Of a stretch of DNA of 64,000 nt, positions 15,108 through 23,651 are shown piece by piece. The DNA comes from a virus: positions 1 to 64,000 of IMG/VR virus record IMGVR_UViG_3300028392_000049; one strand, given 5' to 3'. Made by a program: the position numbers and the translations under genes. The first letter of the stretch is position 1, and every line of letters starts with the position of its first letter. The notes under the pieces were generated by a model. That model made no database searches and was not told the DNA's origin. It was given only the letters and a program-made list of their open reading frames with translations.

Positions 15108-16037
15108 TTAGTGAACGCGGTATGCCCTTCGCAACAATGTTGCAGCGTCTGGTAAATCAATACCGTATGTTTCTGTGGCAAACCCAGACTTAGCTTCCGC
15201 AGACATTTCGTGCATCTTTTTCATTGCTGGGACTACGCCAGAACGCTTTCCTGATTGCCAACGGTAGTTATAAAAGTCTGCAAATCCTTGCCCTGTGGGG
15301 CTAAACGCTTGATTGCGCGATGTATGAATATCTTCAAACAGTGCCGACCCTTGCTGCACAGCGTTTGCTAATGCTGACTCTGCGTTAAGGCGCATTGCGT
15401 CATTGGCGGCCATTTTAATTTGTTCGTATGCTGTAGCATAACGCTTGACAATTTCAGTCGCTTTAACGCGGTCACGATCAATAGCGGTATCCCACTCAGG
15501 TTGGATAGGCGCTGACTCTTTGGTTGGCGGCACTACCCAAGCATCATTAGTTATTGAGTACGCTGCGTATGGCTTGATGGCTTCAATGTCTGAATTAACA
15601 TTAACGTAAAACGTAAGCTCGTATGTTCCAAGAAATTCATTGGTACGGGGGTGAAGTTCGTTTCTAAAACCTTGGTTGAACTCCGAAGAAATTTCTGCGT
15701 CAGACCAGCCTTTATATTCTTGATTTGATTGGCGAAATTGAACGTAGTCTATGCTAATGAGGCAGTCTAAATCTCCTGGAGCGCGATGTGCGGACCAGTT
15801 GTACGACACGCCAGAGCCTGCTAAGTAAGCAGTTGCCCAAGCCGTGGGTTCGTTGTAACCCAGTTCCAAATGATTAATAAGAAGTGTAAGGATAGCTGTA
15901 CGCACGTACGAGTTGAGCTTGCCATCAGTAAAAAGGCGAGGGTCTAAATCGTCGTCAAGTGTGTGAAAGTACGATGTATCTTCTTCAGCCAAGTTCAATG
16001 TTTCTGCGTGCTGGACTAGCTTGTCGTAAAAACTCAC
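15108..16037 (-). CDS. Nucleotidyltransferase-like protein
   Basis: 309 residues from a GTG start with AAGGATTAACT upstream. YLAGSGVSYNW followed by PGDLDCLISIDY fits the nucleotidyltransferase signature (Gly-Ser, then Asp-x-Asp). The C-terminal half is helical and Ala-rich. No partner is evident; an antitoxin-like or tRNA-modifying role cannot be separated on sequence alone. Confidence 0.6.
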   Translation of the reverse strand: MSFYDKLVQHAETLNLAEEDTSYFHTLDDDLDPRLFTDGKLNSYVRTAILTLLINHLELGYNEPTAWATAYLAGSGVSYNWSAHRAPGDLDCLISIDYVQFRQSNQEYKGWSDAEISSEFNQGFRNELHPRTNEFLGTYELTFYVNVNSDIEAIKPYAAYSITNDAWVVPPTKESAPIQPEWDTAIDRDRVKATEIVKRYATAYEQIKMAANDAMRLNAESALANAVQQGSALFEDIHTSRNQAFSPTGQGFADFYNYRWQSGKRSGVVPAMKKMHEMSAEAKSGFATETYGIDLPDAATLLRRAYRVH

Positions 16038-16039
16038 AG

Positions 16040-16234
16040 TTAATCCTTATCGGTAATGCGCAAGTTAAAAGTTTTGGCTGGCTTTGACTCTTCTGCGGGG
16101 ACTTCAGTCATAAATCCGCAGCCAACGTGTGCATTAGAAAATCTATTTACTAGGATCAAGCCCATAGTTTCTTGATGCTCTTTTAATTCAACCTGAATGG
16201 CTGCAGTGCACGAGCACGTCATTTCTATAAACAT
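16040..16234 (-). CDS. Small hypothetical protein
   Basis: 64 residues with CSC near the N-terminus and a Cys in the middle. Predicted beta-rich. Located two bases upstream of the nucleotidyltransferase-like gene start. Function unknown. Confidence 0.6.
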   Translation of the reverse strand: MFIEMTCSCTAAIQVELKEHQETMGLILVNRFSNAHVGCGFMTEVPAEESKPAKTFNLRITDKD

Positions 16235-16273
16235 ATCAGGTCCCTAGGTAGTAAGTCTGGTAACCCAAGTATA

Positions 16274-16816
16274 CTACTTATACAGCCCATGCTTCTTGTT
16301 GTACTTCTCCATAACAACCGACTTCATAGGGCAAAAATCGCATAAATAAACCTTTGGGCCAGATGCACCAGCTTTTTCAAGGCCTGCCTCCTTGCGCTCA
16401 GCGCTAGTATCAGGTTTAAGTAGCTTCTTATCAGACTTATAGTCTGGGCAGCTATCTTTGGGCCTGTTGTGGTCGCCATAGCACGTCATAGCGTCTTCAG
16501 CAAACTGATTCTTAGTAGCGTAAAAGTTGGTTTGGAAGGCATCTAGGCCTTCTGAGCCACCCTTGATTTGCTTGACAATCTCTTCCTGAATCTTTGGCAC
16601 AGCCCAGTACTTAAAAGGAAACTTCATAAGTAGGCCAACATGCTCTACAGGTTTTTGGTGCTTAGATACCAAGATATTCAACAATGTATCAGTTGCTGGA
16701 TCGCCGTCATAATCAGGCAATTCTTCAATAGTTTTGCAGTTACGGCAAACCAAAACGCGAATCATTGGTTCATTTTTGTCAAGTTGACTTAAGTCTGTTG
16801 CTCCGTTAAAATCCAT
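16274..16816 (-). CDS. Hypothetical protein with two Cys pairs
   Basis: 180 residues. CRNCKT near residue 25 and CDFCP near residue 160 could form separate zinc sites, and CYGDHN with C in the middle could form a third. The C-terminal half is Lys-rich. It begins the run of small hydrophilic proteins to 20.8 kb. Function unknown. Confidence 0.65.
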   Translation of the reverse strand: MDFNGATDLSQLDKNEPMIRVLVCRNCKTIEELPDYDGDPATDTLLNILVSKHQKPVEHVGLLMKFPFKYWAVPKIQEEIVKQIKGGSEGLDAFQTNFYATKNQFAEDAMTCYGDHNRPKDSCPDYKSDKKLLKPDTSAERKEAGLEKAGASGPKVYLCDFCPMKSVVMEKYNKKHGLYK

Positions 16817-16840
16817 GCCCTAATTTTACCACAGTATTGC

Positions 16841-17473
16841 TTAACCGTACTTACACTCACCCGTGTGGTGATCAACTGCCCAAAGCAAACCAGGAATGCT
16901 ATCAATGGGATCAGTGCTGGTAGCCTTACAATGTGAGCAACGTTGAGTTACAGCCGAGCTCTTTGGTGCTTCGGCAGAAGGAGCTTTAACAATCGGAGCA
17001 ACTTTACTAGATGGTGCAGAAGCAATTGATTCATTAGAATTTTTAATGTCATCTTGAACAGCTGCAACTTGAGTTTCTGATTTTTTAGCGTTTCTATTAG
17101 AAACAATACGTTGATGACGCGCGTTGGTTTCCGTAACATCTTCGGGGTGAGCTCCAAAATGTTTTACAAAATCATCAACAGAAAAACTTAAATGGCTACC
17201 ATTTTTTCCTTCAATATTTACGGGAATGTCGCTGCTCATTATTTGAGCATACGTTTTTCCTACGGGAGTTGTGGAAACTATGTGCTTAGAACCTGGAGTG
17301 TTACGACGAAAATTTTTTTGAGATGGCAGCCATTGTCTAGAAGATTCCCAGCCGCGTATTCTACTAGTATCTGGCAACGCAGAGCTTTCTATAGCCATAC
17401 GAGCAGGCTCGTCCTCATTAGCACGAGGTAAATGAACCAGGCCCCTAAAACGCTGTTTAGGCTGCTCTGTCAT
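16841..17473 (-). CDS. Hypothetical hydrophilic protein with C-terminal zinc motif
   Basis: 210 residues, start at 17473 (MTEQPK) directly after the upstream stop. A disordered Pro/Ser-rich middle leads to CSHCKA near the end and a late HTGEC. The family is not recognised. A late CSHC/HxxxC arrangement suggests a zinc knuckle. Confidence 0.65.
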   Translation of the reverse strand: MTEQPKQRFRGLVHLPRANEDEPARMAIESSALPDTSRIRGWESSRQWLPSQKNFRRNTPGSKHIVSTTPVGKTYAQIMSSDIPVNIEGKNGSHLSFSVDDFVKHFGAHPEDVTETNARHQRIVSNRNAKKSETQVAAVQDDIKNSNESIASAPSSKVAPIVKAPSAEAPKSSAVTQRCSHCKATSTDPIDSIPGLLWAVDHHTGECKYG

Positions 17474-17475
17474 GG

Positions 17476-18267
17476 TTAATCGCGACCCTGCGCAAAGCAT
17501 GAACGGCAAGGGGTATCCCCATGCATACGTTCAGACATTTCATCGGCTATAGCTGATCCAACATCATGTTTTTCGTAATCTGTAACATGTACAGGATTAG
17601 CACAATCATCGTTCTTACATAGCGCTGGCGAAAGGCTTGGCTGTCCTGATTTACGATAAAGACTGTGAAGCTTTTGCTTGTGCAAGGCTAAATTAGCAAG
17701 GTCTCCTTGCGCATGTGCCATCATAGCATTTTTTAAGTGCTCTTCTGCAATTGACGCTGTAGAACGCTCGTCTGGGCTCGCCAAAGGCTCAACAAAACCT
17801 TTTCCCTTAGGCATAGCGTACGCGCTAGTTCCATTACTAAATGGGGTTCCCTTATGGGGCATTCCTTCTGCAATAGCTGTAGGTACAGAGTGAACACCTC
17901 TAGGAATACCATAAGTTCCTGAAGTAGTATCTACTGTTGGGGTTGGCACGGATGCATCAGCGCCCGTACCCCAACCTGCTGGGGCTTTTCCTCGTCGTTG
18001 AGCACTGGCTTTAGGCCCAACATATGGAGTTACTTCATTTGCTTTGTCTTTAGCTTCTTGCTCTTTTGCTAATTTACGTTCTGCGGCTGTAGCTTCTAGT
18101 TGCGCTTTTACAGAATCTGTGTCTAAGTCGGCATCATAATTAGTTTGCCCATTAACTTTTGGGCGAGCATTACGGACTGCAGCAGTTGCATCGCGTTGTG
18201 CTCTGGCGGCCGCTTCACCTTCAGCAATGACCTGCTTAGTAGTCTTTTTCTTTTTATTGTCAGCCAT
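17476..18267 (-). CDS. Hypothetical Lys/Ala-rich protein
   Basis: 263 residues; the ATG at 18267 follows GAAGGACAATAAG and overlaps nothing. The N-terminal 90 residues are a charged coiled-coil-like stretch, the middle is Gly/Pro-rich and disordered, and the end has CKNDDC and CRSC. Function unknown. Confidence 0.65.
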   Translation of the reverse strand: MADNKKKKTTKQVIAEGEAAARAQRDATAAVRNARPKVNGQTNYDADLDTDSVKAQLEATAAERKLAKEQEAKDKANEVTPYVGPKASAQRRGKAPAGWGTGADASVPTPTVDTTSGTYGIPRGVHSVPTAIAEGMPHKGTPFSNGTSAYAMPKGKGFVEPLASPDERSTASIAEEHLKNAMMAHAQGDLANLALHKQKLHSLYRKSGQPSLSPALCKNDDCANPVHVTDYEKHDVGSAIADEMSERMHGDTPCRSCFAQGRD

Positions 18268-18268
18268 C

Positions 18269-18577
18269 TTATTGTCCTTCTGGGTGGTTAGACTCATCTT
18301 GCTGGTCTGCTACCTCTGGAGCGTCGCAGCCCCTTTCGCCACACCCGCCACAGCAACTACCGCACGATGGGTAAATGCCATCGCCAGGGCCATTTGTGCC
18401 ATGAGTAGCATCATTGTTACACCATGAGCAAGATGGGCGCTCGTTTTGACCAGTGCAACTTGGGCACTTAGCATCTGACCCCATCATGTGCTGGGCGTGC
18501 AAGCCTGTAGCGTGCTCAAAATCAAGCTGGTTGCGGTGGTGGTTGTCTTTGTTATGAATCTTATGTAGCTTTGGCAT
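18269..18577 (-). CDS. Cys/His-rich protein
   Basis: 102 residues with at least nine Cys in CPSC, CSWC, CGSCCGGCGERGC and an N-terminal His-rich segment. Multiple zinc sites are likely. Coupled to the next gene by a 1-base gap. Confidence 0.65.
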   Translation of the reverse strand: MPKLHKIHNKDNHHRNQLDFEHATGLHAQHMMGSDAKCPSCTGQNERPSCSWCNNDATHGTNGPGDGIYPSCGSCCGGCGERGCDAPEVADQQDESNHPEGQ

Positions 18578-18579
18578 AA

Positions 18580-18957
18580 TTACATTCCTGGCTGACGGCT
18601 AGTATCATCTGAACGATCTTGTGGAGCAAGAACCATGCCGTCTGCTCTACGCTTAGCGTGCTTAGCGTAGAAAGTTGGGTTTCCCATATGGGCAAGGCCT
18701 TCATGGCTAAGCATGTTGTTGTAATCATTTTCAGCAGGTCCTATTAATTCTTTGTTATAGTTACTAGCTTGTCCGTAAGCACCTGCACGATTTGCAGGGA
18801 ACACCATAATTGCGCCATTATCTTTATTTATAACATTTCCGTTATCAGCACGTTTGCTACGCTTGCCGCCTACCATAGAAGGGTCACCTGCACTTAGTGT
18901 GTATGGCCTACGTGGTGAAACAACTTTTTTAGCAGGAGCTGCTTTTTTTGCAACCAT
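18580..18957 (-). CDS. Hypothetical basic protein
   Basis: 125 residues, basic N-terminus with Ala-Lys repeats (VAKKAAPAKK), then a polar sequence of no known family. The Lys/Ala start resembles DNA-binding or virion-packaged proteins. Confidence 0.6.
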   Translation of the reverse strand: MVAKKAAPAKKVVSPRRPYTLSAGDPSMVGGKRSKRADNGNVINKDNGAIMVFPANRAGAYGQASNYNKELIGPAENDYNNMLSHEGLAHMGNPTFYAKHAKRRADGMVLAPQDRSDDTSRQPGM

Positions 18958-18959
18958 AA

Positions 18960-19166
18960 TTATTTACCTGGGTTCACTTTCTGAGGATCTTCAGAGTTAA
19001 TGAAGCCATAGTTCATGTAAGGGTGCAGACCTGCGCGATTAGCGATAGTCTGCTGGTCACCCATTCCTGGGGATACAGTGGTATTTGGGCGGCGCTTACG
19101 GTACTTGCCGTCAGTTGAGCCTTCATTGAGTTCGGAGTTTGACGAACGGCGATGAGGTACGGTCAT
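18960..19166 (-). CDS. Small hypothetical protein
   Basis: 68 residues, polar and basic, Arg-rich at the start. It overlaps the upstream gene by 4 bases (ATGA). No family was recognised. Confidence 0.6.
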   Translation of the reverse strand: MTVPHRRSSNSELNEGSTDGKYRKRRPNTTVSPGMGDQQTIANRAGLHPYMNYGFINSEDPQKVNPGK

Positions 19167-19399
19167 TCTGCTACCATCCTGTTCTTTAATAGATTTGATG
19201 CCTTACGATGATTACATCCTGAGCAGTATTGGTTATGCAATGCCGTATACGGGTCAAGCATAAGTCCACAAGCTAAGCATGGCTTACTACCATTGTAGTA
19301 GGTATTTTTAAGCATTTCTTGGGTAACTAAATTAACATCGTGGGAGCCGTATTCGCCCTCACCTGTTGAGTCTGTCATTAAACCTGGATCGATAGCCAT
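19163..19399 (-). CDS. Small protein with two Cys pairs
   Basis: 78 residues with CLACG and CSGC about 20 residues apart, a probable zinc ribbon, and a basic C-terminus. Coupled at both ends by overlaps. Confidence 0.6.
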   Translation of the reverse strand: MAIDPGLMTDSTGEGEYGSHDVNLVTQEMLKNTYYNGSKPCLACGLMLDPYTALHNQYCSGCNHRKASNLLKNRMVAE

Positions 19400-19671
19400 T
19401 AGATGTCCTTCAAAGGGCGCTTGTTTTCAGGTTTGTAAACCTTAACTCTATTCTTTACGTACTCAACCGACGCCCGTTTTTCTTCTGGGGTATACATGTC
19501 GCTGTAATCTCTGAGGGTTTGTCTAGCATCACTAAGTAAAGCGCCAGCAGGGCTTACTGAGAACGGAATGCTGTTTTCCTCGTATGGGTGCAAAGGCTGG
19601 TGACGTTCTCCCGACATGCGAGCCTGACGACGGGCATCTCTAGAACGGTCTTTGGGTGAGTCAATAGTCAT
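19399..19671 (-). CDS. Hypothetical basic protein
   Basis: 90 residues, highly charged with many Arg and Lys. TAATG coupling to both neighbours. Function unknown. Confidence 0.6.
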   Translation of the reverse strand: MTIDSPKDRSRDARRQARMSGERHQPLHPYEENSIPFSVSPAGALLSDARQTLRDYSDMYTPEEKRASVEYVKNRVKVYKPENKRPLKDI

Positions 19672-19883
19672 TAGAATCCTACTTTAGTTTTTGCTGGCCC
19701 CATAGGAGTAGGCTTAAGCGCAGCACCTGATCCACTAGGTGACTTAGGCTTCTTTGGCTTAACTGATGTACCGCCTTCAGGTGACCTGGGGGGTGTATCT
19801 GGACCAGGATAATTTGGACCATCACCATTAGTCTTTTTCTTGTTAGGGCTTGAGTACGGGCCCCATTGCTTGTTTGGAATCAT
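19671..19883 (-). CDS. Small Pro/Lys-rich protein
   Basis: 70 residues, mostly Pro, Gly, Ser and Lys, so probably disordered. It is coupled to both neighbours. It may be a linker or virion-internal protein, but that is a guess. Confidence 0.55.
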   Translation of the reverse strand: MIPNKQWGPYSSPNKKKTNGDGPNYPGPDTPPRSPEGGTSVKPKKPKSPSGSGAALKPTPMGPAKTKVGF

Positions 19884-20230
19884 TAGACGCCGTATCCTAA
19901 CGTGTTGCGAGAACTGGACTCTGCTTGAGCCGCTGGATTTGGAGTGTCCACGCGTTCTGTAACAGGTACGTTCAAGTTTATCATGTCGTCAATGCCATAT
20001 TCCTTTGTTTCATAACCAAATCTTGGCGGAAACAATTGGATCTGAGGAAGGTTTGGGCGAACAAATTCTTGAATCTGTTCACTGGTCATGTTAAATGCCT
20101 GTAATGCCTGAGTCAAATTTTGCTCTTGGTTACTGGCAAAGGGGCCAATATACGCTTGAGGTGGGTAAGCGGCCTCGGGCTTGGCAATCCACGGGCGATT
20201 GGAGTATACGCCATCTGGGGTATTAGGCAT
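19883..20230 (-). CDS. Hypothetical protein
   Basis: 115 residues, Pro-rich, with a central helix (LTQALQAFNMTSEQIQEFV). No family recognised. TAATG coupling to the downstream gene. Confidence 0.6.
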   Translation of the reverse strand: MPNTPDGVYSNRPWIAKPEAAYPPQAYIGPFASNQEQNLTQALQAFNMTSEQIQEFVRPNLPQIQLFPPRFGYETKEYGIDDMINLNVPVTERVDTPNPAAQAESSSRNTLGYGV

Positions 20231-20233
20231 GCG

Positions 20234-20773
20234 CTATCTCCAACTAGGGCGCATGTTAGACAACTGAGCAACACGCTTAGCGTCTATGTTGTACGGCGAA
20301 TCGCTACGTACGTTAGGTCCAGCTTTTCCGTCATTAGGTAAGTGAGGGGCTGGAACTAGCTTTTGGTTTTCGACATGACGCGGGGCTGCCCAGGCGTTTC
20401 CATCAAATTGTGCTTTTTTCTGACGCTTAATACCGCGAGCAGGATCCAAGTCAGTTGGATAGTAATAGTCAGAAGGGTCAATGCGCTCACCGCGATGTAC
20501 TCCTCGTTGGTAGCCACGTTGACCGAGGCGTTGCTTCATGCTATTCAGAACTGTATCTGACGTGCTAGAAGGTCGGCCTCGGTCATCGCGACGACTTCGA
20601 ATAGTGCCTAAGTAGCCATCAGGGTACTCTGCAGATGGTACACGTCCAACGCCAATACGAAGAAAGTCAAGCTCTCCACGTGCAACGGGCATACCGCCGC
20701 CACCAAAGTTGGTGTTAGTGCCATAAAGGCCACTAGCGCCTAAATTTTGGACATTCTGATGTGCTTGAGGCAT
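20234..20773 (-). CDS. Hypothetical basic protein
   Basis: 179 residues, rich in Arg, Gly and Asp and probably poorly folded. It is the first gene of the hydrophilic run and follows a 20-base gap after the phosphoesterase. Function unknown. Confidence 0.6.
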   Translation of the reverse strand: MPQAHQNVQNLGASGLYGTNTNFGGGGMPVARGELDFLRIGVGRVPSAEYPDGYLGTIRSRRDDRGRPSSTSDTVLNSMKQRLGQRGYQRGVHRGERIDPSDYYYPTDLDPARGIKRQKKAQFDGNAWAAPRHVENQKLVPAPHLPNDGKAGPNVRSDSPYNIDAKRVAQLSNMRPSWR

Positions 20774-20793
20774 GTACCCATTTTACCTCTTAG

Positions 20794-21813
20794 TTACTTA
20801 ATTGACGACCTAAACTCGTTACCAGCATATACAGCCCAGCCATCCATAATATGAATGTTTTCAATAGTAAATGAGTTTGCGCCTTCAAATTCCCCAGACT
20901 CCTTGTACCAAACTAAACCGACACCTTGTTGCCAGTTTTCATACTGGGAAACAGGCATTTCGTTAGCACGAACCCCACCCATAACTGACGGAACTGCTCC
21001 ATCAATACGGCATAGGCTACCTGGACTATAGGCAAGATTCTGTACCATGCCGTGGTAGGTATCGTGGGTCTTGTACATAAGCTCTTGGCGATGTGAGTGC
21101 CCGTAGATAACGCTCTCCATGTGGTTAGCGTTTAGGTACTTGTTTGCTGTTGATCCGTTAGAGTTAGCCTTAGTTCCATGACGAGCCACAAGGCGGTCAT
21201 TAATATAGAACTTATCCGCTGGGTACCCATCTACCATAGTAATGCCCAAATCCTGAAAATTAAGCAGGTGGGAAAGGCTCATTACTAGGTCAGGGGAATT
21301 AACTTGACGCATACGGGAGGCTGCCATAGCCTGCAAGTTCATGTACTTATTAATACGGCAGTCGTGGTTGCCTTCAATAAATACAATTTCTGCTGAAGGG
21401 GCCAAAGCACGCTGGGTAGCCAAAAAATCATGGCAAGCCTTTAATGACTCGTTGATAGTGTTATAGAAAGCGTTTTCTTGAGCGTACTTGCCAAACATGG
21501 GCAAATCAAGGGTATCTCCAAGATTAACTACAAGGTCTACGCCGTACTCGTACTCAAGCATTTCCAGTATTTGCATAGCAACACTGATAGCATGCACATC
21601 GTGAAATGGATCAAGCGTCCCATCTTCGTAACGGCGAAAACCAATTTGGGCATCTGGCAAAAGTACGCCAAGTTTCCAATCATTTTTCTTTTTCTTGACT
21701 TTAGCCTTGGTTAACTTTGGTAGCACGGCGTTTCGTGCAGGAAACACCGTGTTGGATTCTGTTTGCGGTGCAGTAAGAGCTTGTGCTAATACGTCTAGAA
21801 TGTCTTTGGACAT
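20794..21813 (-). CDS. Calcineurin-like metallophosphoesterase
   Basis: 339 residues. The family motifs are present in order: LPDAQIG, VVNLGDTLD, EGNHDC, RHG and GHSH. These bind two metal ions and hydrolyse phosphate esters; the substrate could be a nucleotide or a nucleic acid end. I chose the ATG at 21813, which follows GAGGGGAAATTGCAC. Confidence 0.9.
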   Translation of the reverse strand: MSKDILDVLAQALTAPQTESNTVFPARNAVLPKLTKAKVKKKKNDWKLGVLLPDAQIGFRRYEDGTLDPFHDVHAISVAMQILEMLEYEYGVDLVVNLGDTLDLPMFGKYAQENAFYNTINESLKACHDFLATQRALAPSAEIVFIEGNHDCRINKYMNLQAMAASRMRQVNSPDLVMSLSHLLNFQDLGITMVDGYPADKFYINDRLVARHGTKANSNGSTANKYLNANHMESVIYGHSHRQELMYKTHDTYHGMVQNLAYSPGSLCRIDGAVPSVMGGVRANEMPVSQYENWQQGVGLVWYKESGEFEGANSFTIENIHIMDGWAVYAGNEFRSSIK

Positions 21814-22037
21814 GTGCAATTTCCCCTCATATGGGATTTAAAAGTAGTCAACTGAAAATTAATTTCTGATGACCTTAGGTCGCGGTACAAGCCAGAAATA
21901 TTTAAATCAGGCTTTTGCAAAAGCTGAAAGAACAGCGTGTTTACTTTTTCGTCTTGCGCATCTAACCACTTGCCAACTAAACACTTGCTTTGTTTCTTAA
22001 CACCTTCCAGGTGTTCTTGCAGTACATCAGCAATCAT
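21795..22037 (-). CDS. Putative small DNA-binding protein
   Basis: 80 residues with TAGGAGAGAAC before the ATG. The last 45 residues (a helix, ISGLYRDLRSSE, and FKSHMRGNCTCP) read as a helix-turn-helix-like unit with a Cys pair. It overlaps the phosphoesterase start by 19 bases. No database family was recognised. Confidence 0.6.
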   Translation of the reverse strand: MIADVLQEHLEGVKKQSKCLVGKWLDAQDEKVNTLFFQLLQKPDLNISGLYRDLRSSEINFQLTTFKSHMRGNCTCPKTF

Positions 22038-22071
22038 GTTCTCTCCTAAGTGTGAGCCGATATGTCAGCCT

Positions 22072-22099
22072 ACCATAACATATGACGACACAACGACAA
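22072..22099 (-). promoter_or_regulatory. Promoter candidate for the phosphoesterase operon
   Basis: On the minus strand TTGTCG (22099-22094) and TATGGT (22077-22072) are 16 bases apart, 35 bases upstream of the start at 22037. The -35 box lies in the T tract of the upstream terminator, so the two elements appear packed back to back. Confidence 0.45.
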
Positions 22100-22124
22100 A
22101 ACCCCGCCCAAAAATTGGACGGGG
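22098..22124 (-). terminator. Rho-independent terminator
   Basis: On the minus strand CCCCGTCC pairs with GGGCGGGG (one mismatch) around AATTTTT and is followed by TTTT. It ends the transcript of the gene at 22141-22461. Confidence 0.75.
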
Positions 22125-22140
22125 CGTTGACTAGAGAATG

Positions 22141-22461
22141 TTAGTTGTGGTCTGCTCCACCGATAGCAAAGTTAGGGGCAGTGCGGTTAATTACAGGATT
22201 AAGGATACGTCCGTTAGCCTGAGTGAAACCTGCTTCTGGTGCGGTGTGTGCTTCAAAACCAACTTGAAGACCATACTGAGCACCATTGCGTTCGCGTGGA
22301 GCGTACGGATGCTTTCCAATTGGCTGAATAGCTGGATCAGCATGAGCCGTGTTCTTGCGGGGCATGGCAGTGGTGTTCTTTGACAAAGCTCCAGAAAGAT
22401 TCTGAGCAGTGGCGCTGTCTGGTGCTGAACCAGGCATAGGTGCGAGTGGGCGACTAGCCAT
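22141..22461 (-). CDS. Hypothetical protein
   Basis: 106 residues, Ala/Pro/Asn-rich, probably disordered, with no recognised family. It lies between SpoVS and the terminator. Confidence 0.6.
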   Translation of the reverse strand: MASRPLAPMPGSAPDSATAQNLSGALSKNTTAMPRKNTAHADPAIQPIGKHPYAPRERNGAQYGLQVGFEAHTAPEAGFTQANGRILNPVINRTAPNFAIGGADHN

Positions 22462-22521
22462 TATGAAACCTCTTTAGTAAATGGGTGACTTATTAAAGTT
22501 TAAGCCGAAAAGTCTAATAAA

Positions 22522-22800
22522 TCAGTCTGAAGTGACAGTAAATACAATTGCTGAAATGTCACCATCGTGGCTTTTAATGGTGGAAAATCCTGGGATGCAT
22601 TTAAGATCTAGGCCGCGTGGAGCAGTATAGCCTCGGGCAATGGCAATAGCTTTAACAGCCTGGTTAACAGCTCCAGCGCCTACGGCACGAAGCTTGCAGG
22701 AATGGTGCTCATAAATAGCATAGGCAATAGCTGAGGCTACTGACTGGGGATTTGACCCTGCACTTACTTTTAGAATTTGGTCTTCTGGTGTTTCCGACAT
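22522..22800 (-). CDS. Stage V sporulation protein S (SpoVS)-like protein
   Basis: 92 residues. The signature LKVSAGSNPQSVASAIAYAI, then VGAGAVNQAVKAIAIARGY and PGLDLKCIPGF-type ending matches the SpoVS family, small proteins with an Alba-like nucleic-acid-binding fold. Host SpoVS proteins affect sporulation and cell division in Bacillus. A phage copy may bind RNA or DNA or tune host development (inferred). I chose the ATG at 22800 because AGG lies upstream. Confidence 0.85.
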   Translation of the reverse strand: MSETPEDQILKVSAGSNPQSVASAIAYAIYEHHSCKLRAVGAGAVNQAVKAIAIARGYTAPRGLDLKCIPGFSTIKSHDGDISAIVFTVTSD

Positions 22801-22857
22801 TGTGTACCTCATAAATGAATGAATATAACGTTTCTATAAGTATGAGGGATAAAATGC

Positions 22858-23412
22858 CTATTTTCCTTGTGAAAGGAGCTTTTCCATAACTTCTTTTTCA
22901 TACTCAAATTCGGGCTTATTTTGAGCAATCTTAGCTAAACCATAAGAATCGGCAGCATTGTCATCTAAAAGTTCTACGCCCCACTTTTTATATACGGCTA
23001 GCATCATCTGGCTTTTACTAACCGCATTACCTTTCCCAGCAACGTACTTTTTAAGACTGGTGGGGGCTACTATCAAAGGGTGTTTAGCTTCTGGGTAATA
23101 CACGCTAAACATATCCCATAAAGTAAGTTTTACTACTGCTCCTAGTTCACCAGCCATGTTAGCCATCTGGCTACCGAATGCATAACCTTCCATAGCAACA
23201 GTTCCTACTAAAAGAGGTTCCAAAAAGTCAACCATAACTTTACGGGCATGTACTAGGCGCTCAACGCCGTTGCCTTCTAATTTCCAAACCTCAGTGTAAT
23301 AATTATTTTTGTCATCTATTGCCGTCATAGCAAATCCGCTGTAAGACTGGTCAATACCAATGGCTACTGCGCCTCGGAGATTTGGAACCCCAAAAATTTT
23401 CTTATTAGCCAC
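22858..23412 (-). CDS. RuvC-like Holliday-junction nuclease
   Basis: 184 residues from a GTG start overlapping the upstream stop by one base. The RNase H-like pattern is clear: AIGIDQSYSGFAMT (first Asp), VAMEGYAFGSQ (Glu), and NAADSYGLAK (last Asp pair). It likely resolves recombination or replication junctions before packaging, together with the Hjc-like nuclease at 25679. Confidence 0.8.
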   Translation of the reverse strand: MANKKIFGVPNLRGAVAIGIDQSYSGFAMTAIDDKNNYYTEVWKLEGNGVERLVHARKVMVDFLEPLLVGTVAMEGYAFGSQMANMAGELGAVVKLTLWDMFSVYYPEAKHPLIVAPTSLKKYVAGKGNAVSKSQMMLAVYKKWGVELLDDNAADSYGLAKIAQNKPEFEYEKEVMEKLLSQGK

Positions 23413-23651
23413 TACTGCTCGCCGTCTAAAAACAAAATAGTTGTGCAAGGATACTGAGCAGTACCTAACCCTTTAGTAACAGATGCAACTAGCAAACTGC
23501 AAGCCATACAATGACGGCCATCTGTAGTTGGGTGATGCAAGTCACGTACACGCTGGATAGATTCACGTAATGCGTTTACCTGTAGCCACAATTCGTTAGT
23601 AGGCTCAATAGTTATGTTTTGTTTTACTTTATTTCCAACTTCAAGTTCCAT
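23412..23651 (-). CDS. Small Cys-pair protein, paralogue of the gene at 9308-9502
   Basis: 79 residues with IQRVRDLHHP, CMAC, PCTTI and a C-terminal GE, the same signature as the rightward gene at 9308. The two share almost the same order and spacing except for an extra loop here. It overlaps the RuvC-like start. Zinc binding is likely. Confidence 0.65.
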   Translation of the reverse strand: MELEVGNKVKQNITIEPTNELWLQVNALRESIQRVRDLHHPTTDGRHCMACSLLVASVTKGLGTAQYPCTTILFLDGEQ

